The notes below the pieces were generated by a model. It had not been told where the DNA came from. It did not search any database and worked only from the letters and a program-made list of their open reading frames with translations. Of a stretch of 49,194 bases of DNA, positions 41,828 through 49,194 are shown piece by piece. How positions within the stretch are numbered: the first letter of the stretch is position 1; every line of letters begins with the position of its first letter. The position numbers and the translations under genes were made by a program. The stretch is from Leptolyngbya sp. Heron Island J (GTDB lineage: Bacteria > Cyanobacteriota > Cyanobacteriia > Phormidesmidales > Phormidesmidaceae): contig NZ_AWNH01000094.1 of NCBI RefSeq assembly GCF_000482245.1, forward strand, positions 1 through 49,194, given 5' to 3'.

Positions 41828-43341
41828 GCGATCTGCAGCTGGTTAATATTACCAAGCGATTTGGGGATTTTACGGCCAACGATGGTATTAGCTTGACGGT
41901 TCATGCCGGGTCTATCCATGGGCTTTTAGGAGAAAATGGTGCAGGTAAGTCTACATTGATGAATATTCTCTCGGGGTTGTACCAGCCAGACGAGGGAGAG
42001 ATTCTGTTGGACGGTCGATCGGTGCAGATTAAGGCTCCAGCCGATGCCATTCGCCGTGGGATTGGTATGATCCATCAGCACTTTATGCTGGTACCTCAGC
42101 TGACGGTGACAGAAAATATTATTCTGGGCTGTCCTGGGGGCTTGCATTTGGATATGCGATCGCAAGCCCAGCGCATTACCGAACTCAGTCAAACCTATGG
42201 TCTAGATGTGCCGCCCCTGGCCCGTGTTGAAAATCTACCCGTAGGCATTCAACAGCGGGTGGAGATTCTCAAGGTGCTCTACCGTCAGGCTCGCATTCTG
42301 ATTTTGGATGAGCCCACAGCGGTGCTGACCCCAGGAGAAATCCAGGGGTTTTTGGAGACCTTAAAACAGCTGGCCAGTCGTAACCACACCATTATTTTTA
42401 TCAGCCACAAGCTGGATGAGGTAATGGCGGTATGCAATGAGGTGACCATTCTCCGTCGTGGTAAACAGGTGGCCTCCTGCGCTACGGCTGACACTAATCG
42501 TACTGAGCTGGCACGGCTCATGGTGGACCGTCATGTGGAGATTAATTCACGGCCCGAACCCCAGTCTACGGGCAATGTTGTGTTAGATGTACAGGATCTT
42601 TGGGTGAGCACTGAACACCAGGTGGAGGCGGTGCGCGGGTTGTCTCTACAGGTGCGAGCTGGGGAAATTGTCGGTATTGCTGGGGTGGATGGCAACGGTC
42701 AGCGGGAATTGACGGATGCGATCGCAGGTCTTCTCCCCGCTAAAAAAGGCTCGATCAAGATTCATGCAAACCCATCCAAAGGGACCTCCAAACCATTTGC
42801 CTACATTCCTGAAGACCGTCAAAAACAGGGACTGGTGCTAGGGTTTTCAATTGCCCGTAATCTAATTCTCAAAGCCTTTACGCGGCTGCCGTTTTGTCGT
42901 GGGTGGCTGCTGCAAAGAGAAAAAATCAATACCAATGCCCATCAAGCAATTCAGGCCTTTGATATTCGCACTCCCACGTCTCAGCTGCCCGTGGGTCAGC
43001 TGTCTGGCGGTAACCAGCAAAAGGTGATTTTGGCCCGAGAACTAGCGGGTGATCCGGCGCTGATTATTGCCATGCAGCCCACCCGTGGTCTCGACATTGG
43101 GGCCACTGCCGAGGTGCAGCAAAGCCTGCTGGCTCAGAGGACTCGCGGTGCCGCTATTCTCTATATCTCGACTGAGCTAGAAGAGGTGATGGCCATGAGC
43201 GATCGCCTGGGGGTGATCTATCGCGGTCAGCTAGTGGATATGCTGGATGCCAGCACCGCTACCCTCGAACAGGTGGGGTTACGCATGGCCGGTGTTCATA
43301 CAGGAGTTACCCGTGAGCCGATCTATTCAGAGCCTGCGTAA
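41824..43341 (+). CDS. BMP-family ABC transporter ATPase (duplicated ABC domains)
   Basis: 505 residues with two ABC domains. In the first, Walker A is GENGAGKST (36-44) and Walker B is ILILDEPTA; the signature is degenerate (PVGIQQRVE), as usual for this family. In the second, Walker A is degenerate (GVDGNGQRE), while the signature LSGGNQQKVILAREL and IIAMQPTRGLDIGA are present. It powers uptake through the two following permeases. Overlaps of four bases (upstream) and 29 bases (downstream permease) indicate one operon. Confidence 0.95.
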   Translation: MSDLQLVNITKRFGDFTANDGISLTVHAGSIHGLLGENGAGKSTLMNILSGLYQPDEGEILLDGRSVQIKAPADAIRRGIGMIHQHFMLVPQLTVTENIILGCPGGLHLDMRSQAQRITELSQTYGLDVPPLARVENLPVGIQQRVEILKVLYRQARILILDEPTAVLTPGEIQGFLETLKQLASRNHTIIFISHKLDEVMAVCNEVTILRRGKQVASCATADTNRTELARLMVDRHVEINSRPEPQSTGNVVLDVQDLWVSTEHQVEAVRGLSLQVRAGEIVGIAGVDGNGQRELTDAIAGLLPAKKGSIKIHANPSKGTSKPFAYIPEDRQKQGLVLGFSIARNLILKAFTRLPFCRGWLLQREKINTNAHQAIQAFDIRTPTSQLPVGQLSGGNQQKVILARELAGDPALIIAMQPTRGLDIGATAEVQQSLLAQRTRGAAILYISTELEEVMAMSDRLGVIYRGQLVDMLDASTATLEQVGLRMAGVHTGVTREPIYSEPA

Positions 43342-44389
43342 AACTCTGAAGCCAGAGCAGCGATTGCGGTCAGCTCTGCTGCCGGTGGTGGCGGTGCTCA
43401 GTGCTTTGCTGGTGGGGGCCATACTGATGATTGTGGCTGGGGCAAGTCCCTTAGCGGCCTATGGAGCTTTGTTTCGCCAGGCCCTGACTACCTACTTTGG
43501 GTTTGCCGATACGCTGACCAAAACTACACCGCTACTGCTGGTCAGCCTTGGGGTACTGGTGGCTCTGCGGGCAGGCCAGTTTAACCTGGGTGGAGAAGGA
43601 CAAATCTATATGGGGGGGCTGGGCAGCTTACTGATTGGATTGGCGCTACCCGGCCTGCCACTGATAATTCACCTGCCGCTGGCGCTGTTGGGTGGCTTTG
43701 GTTTTGGGGCTGCCTGGGGAGCCATTGCTGGCTATTTAAAGGTGGCGCGGGGGCTCAATGAAGTGCTGACGACACTGTTGCTCAACTATGTCGCCCAAAG
43801 TCTGATTAGCTATTTGGTCAATGGTCCGCTCAAAGCGGCCAATGCCCCCAGTCCTTTTTCTGAACTGGTGGCTGAATCGGCCCGGCTGCCAGCAATTTTA
43901 CCGAAAACCCAGGCCCATGCCGGTATTTTTCTGGGGCTGATCCTGGCGGGGGTACTTACCCTGGCTTTTGCCCTGACTGCCTGGGGCTACCGGGTGGATG
44001 CTGTCGGACAAAATCCGGTTGCGGCTAACTATGCTGGTATTTCCGTTAATCGTACAATTCTCAGTGTGATGGCGCTCTCTGGTGGGCTGGCAGGACTGGC
44101 GGGGAGCAGTGAGGTGTTGGGGCTAAAGTATCGCCTATTTGAAGACTTTTCTCCCGGCTATGGCTTTGACGCGGTTGCGATCGCACTGCTCAGCCGTGGT
44201 GATCCTACTGCTGTGATTGTCACCTCCTTTTTCTTTGGCATTCTCCGCAGCGGTGCCAATGTCATGCAGCGCAGTGCCTCGGTGCCTGTTGCCATTATCT
44301 ATGCCATCCAGGGCCTAACGGTATTATTTGTCGCCATTAGCCTGGCCATAGAACAACGAGGAACAAAACCAACCGTTGAAAAAACATAG
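43313..44389 (+). CDS. BMP-family ABC transporter permease, subunit 1
   Basis: 358 residues from GTG 43313, preceded at good spacing by AGGAG. The frame is open earlier (43247), but that part overlaps the ATPase gene and has no conserved sequence. About eight to ten hydrophobic helices follow a basic N-terminus. FNLGGEGQIYMGGLG, ARGLNEVLTTLLLNYVA and a GYGFDAVAIALLSRGDP segment are typical of the NupP/YufP-like permeases. It pairs with the next permease as a heterodimer. Confidence 0.92.
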   Translation: MSRSIQSLRKTLKPEQRLRSALLPVVAVLSALLVGAILMIVAGASPLAAYGALFRQALTTYFGFADTLTKTTPLLLVSLGVLVALRAGQFNLGGEGQIYMGGLGSLLIGLALPGLPLIIHLPLALLGGFGFGAAWGAIAGYLKVARGLNEVLTTLLLNYVAQSLISYLVNGPLKAANAPSPFSELVAESARLPAILPKTQAHAGIFLGLILAGVLTLAFALTAWGYRVDAVGQNPVAANYAGISVNRTILSVMALSGGLAGLAGSSEVLGLKYRLFEDFSPGYGFDAVAIALLSRGDPTAVIVTSFFFGILRSGANVMQRSASVPVAIIYAIQGLTVLFVAISLAIEQRGTKPTVEKT

Positions 44390-44397
44390 TTTTTGTC

Positions 44398-45321
44398 ATG
44401 CCCCCAATTGCCATCCTGACCGATTTTCTCTCTGCCTGTCTCCGGCTCACTGTCCCCCTGACCTTTGCGGCTATGGGGGGACTTTTCTCTGAGCGTTCGG
44501 GAGTGCTTAATATTGGCTTAGAAGGCATGATGCTGACCGGCGCTTTTGTGAGTGCGGCAGTGGCGCTGGCAACCGATCAGGTTTGGCTGGCAGTGGGTGT
44601 CGCTTTTGCTGTTAGTGCCCTGGTGGGCATGCTCCATGCCTATCTCTGTGTCAGCTTGGGCGTGAATCAGCTCGTCTCTGGCTTAGCCATTAACCTCACC
44701 GCCGCAGGGTTGACTACCTATGGAGCCAGGCTGCTATTTGACAGTGGCACAGTAGAACTGCCCAGTATTGCGCCTATCGTCATTCCCGGTCTTCATCAGC
44801 TACCGATAGCCGGGATTTTGTTTCGTCAAGATCTACTCTTCTATTGGCTGTTGTTGCTGATTCCTGCCAGCACATATCTGTTGTTTCGGACGCGTTGGGG
44901 ACTGGTGTTGCGGGCGGTGGGCAATGCACCTCGGGCGGCGGATACGGCTGGAGTATCGGTCACCCAGGTGCGCTATATCAGCGTGATGCTGTGCGGTGGT
45001 TTGTGCGGGTTAGCTGGGGCCTATTTGGCGCTAGTCCATGTGCGCTTTTTTGCCGAAGGCATGAGTGCAGGCAAGGGATTTATTGCCCTGGCGGCGTTGA
45101 TCTTTGGTCGCTGGCATCCTGTTTCTACCGCTCTGGCCTGTCTCCTGTTTGGGGCCACAGAAGCCCTGCAATTAAGAATTCAAGCCTTAAACCTCAATAT
45201 TCCCTATCAGTTTTTGACCATGCTGCCCTATGTAACCGCTCTGCTGGCGCTGATGGGGATAGCCGGTAAAGCTACCCCGCCCGCCGCCCTTGGTCTTCCC
45301 TACACAAAAGAGAATCTATGA
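44398..45321 (+). CDS. BMP-family ABC transporter permease, subunit 2
   Basis: 307 residues, multi-helix. SERSGVLNIGLEGMMLTGAF, SLGVNQLVSGLAINL, GNAPRAADTAGVSV and GKGFIALAALIFGRWHP are typical of the NupQ/YufQ-like partner permease. It starts eight bases after subunit 1 ends and overlaps the flavoprotein gene by four bases (ATGA). Complex: lipoprotein, fused ATPase, two permeases. Confidence 0.93.
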   Translation: MPPIAILTDFLSACLRLTVPLTFAAMGGLFSERSGVLNIGLEGMMLTGAFVSAAVALATDQVWLAVGVAFAVSALVGMLHAYLCVSLGVNQLVSGLAINLTAAGLTTYGARLLFDSGTVELPSIAPIVIPGLHQLPIAGILFRQDLLFYWLLLLIPASTYLLFRTRWGLVLRAVGNAPRAADTAGVSVTQVRYISVMLCGGLCGLAGAYLALVHVRFFAEGMSAGKGFIALAALIFGRWHPVSTALACLLFGATEALQLRIQALNLNIPYQFLTMLPYVTALLALMGIAGKATPPAALGLPYTKENL

Positions 45322-46790
45322 CCTCTGTCCATTGCCCCCCAAGTCTGCCCAAAGACTTTGACCCTCAAGCTTTTTGGACACTACCGCCCTTATTGGCCGA
45401 TGCAGACCAACGGTTACAGCGGTTAGCAACAGACATCGCGACAGATTTAGAACTCCTGAGCTACCCTAGCCGCACCTGGGACTATAGCCGTCATACCGAT
45501 AGCCTGGAAGTGGCGATTATTGGCGCAGGTTATGTGGGTAAGTCAGCAGCCTTTGGCTTACGGCGGTATGGCCTGAGTCAGGTCCGTATTTTTGATCGGT
45601 GTTCCCCTGGTCAGGAAGGCCCCTGGCGCACCTATGCTCGCAATGCCACCTTGAGAACTCCTAAAGACGTGACTGGTGGACTGGATTGGGGTATGCCAAA
45701 TCTTAACTTTCGTCGCTGGTGTGCCGCCTGCTATGGAGATGAGTATTGGCAGCAGATTCGCTATATCCCCCGTCTACTGTGGGCTGACTATTTAGACTGG
45801 TATGGCAACATCCTGAAGCTACCGATTCAATACCATACCGACATTGTTGATATTCACTGGCAAGCAGACGAACAATGTTTCTGGCTCCAGACGATGCATA
45901 AGGGCATGGGCGAGATCCAAAAAGCCCGTTTTATTATTTTTGCCACTGGCATGGACTGTGCAGGTGGTCAGTATGTCCCGGCAATTGTGCAAACCAGTTT
46001 GCCCGCAGACTGTTATCACCACACCATGGATACAATCGACTTTGTTGCCATGGCAGGTCAGCGTGTGGGCATTATCGGGGGTGGGGCCAGCGCCTTTGAC
46101 AATGGGATTATGGCGCTTCAGGCCGGGGCTGAGTCGGTGGATATTATGATCCGTCGTCCGCAGTTGCCCAACCTTAACCGGATTCGCTGGAGTGAGTGGA
46201 ATGGCTATCATCGTCACTTTATTGACCTGCCAGATGGGATGAAATGGGCCTACAGTTTGGCTGAGTTGCGGGTAGGACAGCTGCCGCCGCCCCATACCTA
46301 CTACCAGGCGATCACTCATCCTCGTCTGACACTGTACACAAATGCGCCTGTAAACCAGTTGAACTATCAAAAAGGCGAAGTTGTGGGTCAGTATGGAGAG
46401 CTGACGCTACGCCATGATGTGTTGATCTGTGGTACAGGGTTTGTGACTGATTTAGATGCACAGCCGGAGTTGAAGACCCTGGCTCCTTACATCGCCCGTT
46501 GGGAAGATCGCTATACGCCGCCCCCTGGAGATGAACACCTGGCTATGGCTCGCTATCCTTATCTGGGTAAAAGTCTGCAGTTTACTCCAGTCTCCTCGGA
46601 TTATGCCTATCTCAATCGCTGCTACTACCTTTCGTCGGGAGCAGCCTTGCTGAGTGGCTATCGGGCGAATCTTTCGGGTTTGCAATTTGCTCTACCCAGG
46701 GTGACCTACGATATTGGTCGTCAGCTGTTCTTGGACCACCAGGATGAGATCTGGGCTGCTTACAATGCGTATGATATTAAAGAATATTAG
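45318..46790 (+). CDS. FAD/NAD(P)-binding oxidoreductase
   Basis: 490 residues with two Rossmann motifs: VAIIGAGYVGKSAAFGLRR (about 65-83) for FAD and VGIIGGGASAFDNG (about 249-262) for NAD(P), separated by an ATG-type FATGMD motif. RTYARNATLRTPKD and ANLSGLQFALPRV are distinctive. The architecture resembles flavin-containing/N-hydroxylating monooxygenases, but the FxGxxxHxxxY fingerprint is absent. Translationally coupled to the permease gene, so its substrate is probably the imported compound (inference). Confidence 0.85.
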   Translation: MTSVHCPPSLPKDFDPQAFWTLPPLLADADQRLQRLATDIATDLELLSYPSRTWDYSRHTDSLEVAIIGAGYVGKSAAFGLRRYGLSQVRIFDRCSPGQEGPWRTYARNATLRTPKDVTGGLDWGMPNLNFRRWCAACYGDEYWQQIRYIPRLLWADYLDWYGNILKLPIQYHTDIVDIHWQADEQCFWLQTMHKGMGEIQKARFIIFATGMDCAGGQYVPAIVQTSLPADCYHHTMDTIDFVAMAGQRVGIIGGGASAFDNGIMALQAGAESVDIMIRRPQLPNLNRIRWSEWNGYHRHFIDLPDGMKWAYSLAELRVGQLPPPHTYYQAITHPRLTLYTNAPVNQLNYQKGEVVGQYGELTLRHDVLICGTGFVTDLDAQPELKTLAPYIARWEDRYTPPPGDEHLAMARYPYLGKSLQFTPVSSDYAYLNRCYYLSSGAALLSGYRANLSGLQFALPRVTYDIGRQLFLDHQDEIWAAYNAYDIKEY

Positions 46791-46805
46791 GGTGTTGGTC
46801 GGATC

Positions 46806-47354
46806 ATGTTTTCTCACTGGATTGATGAGCGGTTAGAGTTGCGATCGCTGCAGCTTACCGATGCGGCTGAACTCTTTGCCCTCACTGATGTTAACCGTGC
46901 CTACCTGCGTCGATGGTTGCCATGGCTAGACAGAACCACCACATCAGCGGATACCCGGAACTTTATTCGCAATGCTCTAGAACAGTTTGCCGACACCGAC
47001 GTCGGTGTTGCAGCCATTTGCTATGACAACAGTATCGTCGGCGTTATTGGCTACAACCGGATTGACTGGGATAACCGGATTGGCCATATTGGCTACTGGC
47101 TGGCAGCATCTCACCAGGGTAAAGGCATCATGACCCGATCGTGCCAATGTCTGGTGGACTATTCATTTGCCAAGCTGTATCTCAACCGGATTGTTATTTG
47201 TTGTGCTACAGCTAATCGGCGGAGTCGTGCCATTCCTGAGAGATTAGGGTTCACTCACGAAGGGACCGCTTGTGAATCAGAATGGCTCTACGATCGCTTT
47301 GTTGATCATGAAGTGTATGCCATGCTGCGGAGTCAGTGGCATGGGCAAGAGTAG
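46806..47354 (+). CDS. GNAT-family N-acetyltransferase, RimJ/RimL type
   Basis: 182 residues. It starts with LELRSLQLTDAAELFALTDVNRAYLRRWLPWLD, the RimL-like opening, given here in part as LELRSLQLTDAAELFAL. The acetyl-CoA motif is YWLAASHQGKGIMTRSCQCL and motif B is ATANRRSRAIPERLGFTHEG, both RimL/YdaF-like. These enzymes acetylate protein N-termini, amino acids or small amines; the substrate is unknown. It is 15 bp after the flavoprotein gene, the last gene of the operon before the insertion sequence. Confidence 0.9.
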   Translation: MFSHWIDERLELRSLQLTDAAELFALTDVNRAYLRRWLPWLDRTTTSADTRNFIRNALEQFADTDVGVAAICYDNSIVGVIGYNRIDWDNRIGHIGYWLAASHQGKGIMTRSCQCLVDYSFAKLYLNRIVICCATANRRSRAIPERLGFTHEGTACESEWLYDRFVDHEVYAMLRSQWHGQE

Positions 47355-47418
47355 CTGGGATCTCACACGAGTGTCAGAGAACAAAAGTGTGAATGACGAG
47401 TACTCTGTGGTGTAACCC

Positions 47419-47432
47419 ACATTCCGCCCTCT
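47419..47432 (+). repeat. Left terminal inverted repeat of the insertion sequence
   Basis: The 14-base sequence ACATTCCGCCCTCT is the exact reverse complement of 49178-49191. Confidence 0.9.
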
Positions 47433-47563
47433 GGATTGTCACATTTGGAATAATGAGCGATGATACACGTCAACATCGTCGCAAAGGGTAGCCTCTTATC
47501 GATATCGTCGTCCAAACCGTAGACCATCTAGGCATCGTCGCGGGTATTGTCGATGAGCTGGGT

Positions 47564-49147
47564 GTGGTTGAGACCATCAATGAGTGTCTTGGCCAAGATC
47601 CGCATGAGCAGATCAGCGCCGGGATAGCAGTAAAAGCGATGATCTTGAATGGGTTGGGGTTTGTATCTGCCCCGTTGTATTTGTTCGAGCAGTTTTTCGA
47701 AAGCAAAGCCACCGAGCATCTGCTAGGCTCCGATGTCTTGCCTCAGTATCTGAATGATGATCGCTTAGGGCGTGTGTTAGATCGTCTCTATCAAACGGGC
47801 ATCACATCTGTGTTTTTGGCCATTTGCCTGGAAGCCGTCAAGCGCTTTGACGTTAGCTGTGAGCGAGCCCACTTAGATGCCACGTCGATGAGTGTGTCTG
47901 GGGACTATGTACAATCGACTGATACGGGTTCCCTAGCCGCAACGGTGCCGATTCAAGTCTGCCATGGCTATTCGCGTGACCATCGCCCTGACTTGAAACA
48001 GTTTGTGATGAATCTGGTGTGCTGGGGAGATGGCGATATCCCAGCCTTCCTCGAACTGGCCGATGGGAATCAATCGGATAAAGCTCGCTTTGCCGGACTC
48101 CTCGGCGAGTTCCAGCAACAATGGGAGTTTGAAGGGGTCCATGTTGCCGATTCGGCGCTCTACAGTGCCGATAATGTGCAGCAATTGGGAAGCTTGCGGT
48201 GGATCTCTCGGGTACCGTTAACCCTGGCCCAAGCCAATGCCCTGATTGAAGACATCGACGACAGTGCTTTTCGTCCCAGTCAGCGCGACGGGTATCGCAT
48301 CGCTGAGGTGTGTTGCACCTATGGCGATGTACAGCAACGGTGGATTGTGGTTGAATCGAGCCACCGTCAAGCCTCGGACTTGAAACAATGGGAGAAGCGG
48401 TGCGCCAAATCCACCCAACGCAAACAAACTGAGTTAGACCGTCTTAGCCATCAACCGTTTGCGTGTGAAGCGGATGCCCAGAAGGCAGTAGAGCGGTTTG
48501 AGAAGACCTTAAACTACCATCTCATCACGGACTCTAACATCGTTAAACAGGCTCACTATGGCCACCCCGGACGACCGGCCAAAACCGCCCCACCGACCTC
48601 CGTGAGCTATCACGTTCAGGCCACCTTGACACTCGACCCTGAGGCCGACGCCCTGCAACGGCGCAGAGCAGGACGATTTATCCTGGCCACCAATGTCTTG
48701 GCATCACCTGAGATCCCTCTGGAGGAGGCAGACACTGACTCAATCCACCTTTCAACCGATGAGATTCTCTCCGAATATAAGGCGCAACAGGGCACCGAGC
48801 GAGGGTTTCGGTTTCTAAAAGACCCATTATTTTTCACCTCCAGTGTCTTTCTTAAATCCCCTGAGCGCATCATGGCGTTGGGGATGATTATGGGCCTGTG
48901 TTTACTGGTCTATAATCTAGGCCAGCGACAACTTCGAAATGCTTTGAAAGTTGCCCATGAAACCCTGCCTAACCAACTTGGTAAACTGACTGAAACGCCG
49001 ACGCTACGATGGGTCTTTCAATGTTTCATGGCCATTCATATGGTCAGTATTAATGGCCAACAGCAGATCGTAAATCTGACCGAAAATCACCGAAACATTC
49101 TGCGTTTCCTTGGCTCTGCTTCACAAGCCTACTACTTACTCTGTTGA
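47564..49147 (+). CDS. IS1634-family DDE transposase
   Basis: 527 residues from ATG 47564. The DDE residues are Asp105 (AHLDATSMS), Asp196 (VADSALY) and Glu412 (QQGTERGFRFLKDP). Other family features are VKAMILNGLGFVSAPLYLFEQFF and FFTSSVFLKSPERIMALGMIMGL. Homologous-looking sequence (DIVVQTVDHLGIVAGIVDEL) continues upstream in the same frame to about 47498, but the natural ATG (47453) is cut off by TAG at 47489-47491. The gene is either N-terminally truncated or uses a non-ATG start. Confidence 0.92.
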   Translation: MVETINECLGQDPHEQISAGIAVKAMILNGLGFVSAPLYLFEQFFESKATEHLLGSDVLPQYLNDDRLGRVLDRLYQTGITSVFLAICLEAVKRFDVSCERAHLDATSMSVSGDYVQSTDTGSLAATVPIQVCHGYSRDHRPDLKQFVMNLVCWGDGDIPAFLELADGNQSDKARFAGLLGEFQQQWEFEGVHVADSALYSADNVQQLGSLRWISRVPLTLAQANALIEDIDDSAFRPSQRDGYRIAEVCCTYGDVQQRWIVVESSHRQASDLKQWEKRCAKSTQRKQTELDRLSHQPFACEADAQKAVERFEKTLNYHLITDSNIVKQAHYGHPGRPAKTAPPTSVSYHVQATLTLDPEADALQRRRAGRFILATNVLASPEIPLEEADTDSIHLSTDEILSEYKAQQGTERGFRFLKDPLFFTSSVFLKSPERIMALGMIMGLCLLVYNLGQRQLRNALKVAHETLPNQLGKLTETPTLRWVFQCFMAIHMVSINGQQQIVNLTENHRNILRFLGSASQAYYLLC

Positions 49148-49177
49148 GAAAACGCATTATTGTCAATGTGCCACTTA

Positions 49178-49191
49178 AGAGGGCGGAATGT
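49178..49191 (-). repeat. Right terminal inverted repeat of the insertion sequence
   Basis: The exact inverted match of the left repeat at 47419-47432; only three bases remain to the window end. Confidence 0.9.
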
Positions 49192-49194
49192 CGG

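Larger units (their letters stand above)
47416..49194 (+). mobile_element. IS1634-type insertion sequence
   Basis: The left end carries ACATTCCGCCCTCT (47419-47432), which is repeated exactly, inverted, at 49178-49191. Flanking positions extend the similarity: GTxCACATT inside both arms, and CC outside. The element encloses one transposase gene and is about 1.78 kb, normal for IS1634. Its right end coincides with the window edge, so the target-site duplication cannot be checked. It lies 61 bp after the GNAT stop. Confidence 0.9.

Noticed and set aside
1-49194. tRNA, rRNA and CRISPR arrays
   Set aside because: I scanned the larger intergenic regions for tRNA-like arms and regularly spaced repeats and found none; a covariance search could still reveal a missed RNA.

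Overview
The window is cyanobacterial chromosome. The HIP1 octamer GCGATCGC recurs throughout, and several genes belong to families that are essentially cyanobacterial or plastid-linked: PipX, PipY, a PlmA-like GntR regulator, Tab2/Atab2, DUF3082, DUF3086, DUF3119, DUF3146 and a BciA-type divinyl-chlorophyllide reductase. The many secretion, kinase and STAND-type proteins fit a filamentous or large-genome lineage (Leptolyngbya- or Acaryochloris-like), but I cannot fix the genus from sequence alone.

Layout. 1-4.3 kb: N-terminal part of a repeat-rich two-partner-secretion exoprotein; a MerR regulator divergent from a secreted His-rich protein and a small PepSY-helix-like protein broken by one TGA; a LysR regulator; and an untracked 33-codon membrane ORF with its own terminator. 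4.8-13.3 kb: housekeeping genes (GNAT, ispE, rsmA, nadK, plsY) mixed with cyanobacterial unknown families. 13.3-20.5 kb: minus-strand blocks proC, sepF, pipY-pipX (nitrogen/PII signalling and division), then a trpE/pabB-like gene, ecfT and der. 20.6-30.1 kb: subtilisin-like protease, DnaJ protein, nei, a Ser/Thr kinase-WD40 fusion, bciA, a response regulator and an unknown membrane protein. 30.1-39.2 kb: a PhzF gene with an in-frame TGA, a glycine-periodic His/Met-rich protein, a lone sugar-ABC permease, a coupled S1-Tab2 pair, a dienelactone hydrolase, plmA and a NACHT NTPase. 39.7-47.4 kb: a tautomerase-deaminase pair divergent from a tightly packed BMP-type ABC transporter, flavoprotein and acetyltransferase operon. 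47.4 kb to the end: an IS1634-type insertion sequence whose right inverted repeat lies at the window edge.

How the genes fit together. PipX, PipY and PlmA belong to the PII signalling network and lie within about 20 kb of one another. Ribosomal protein S1-like and Tab2 overlap by one base and are probably translationally coupled in photosystem mRNA translation. The BMP transporter operon, facing a deaminase, looks like uptake and processing of a nucleoside or related heterocycle (inference). No rRNA, tRNA or CRISPR array was recognised.

Most notable observations: a 109-residue protein with a Gly at every fifth position, carrying a regular His column followed by a Met column and a His/Met tail; the NACHT protein; the transporter-flavoprotein operon; the 33-codon ORF with terminator; and three coding regions each interrupted by a single in-frame stop.
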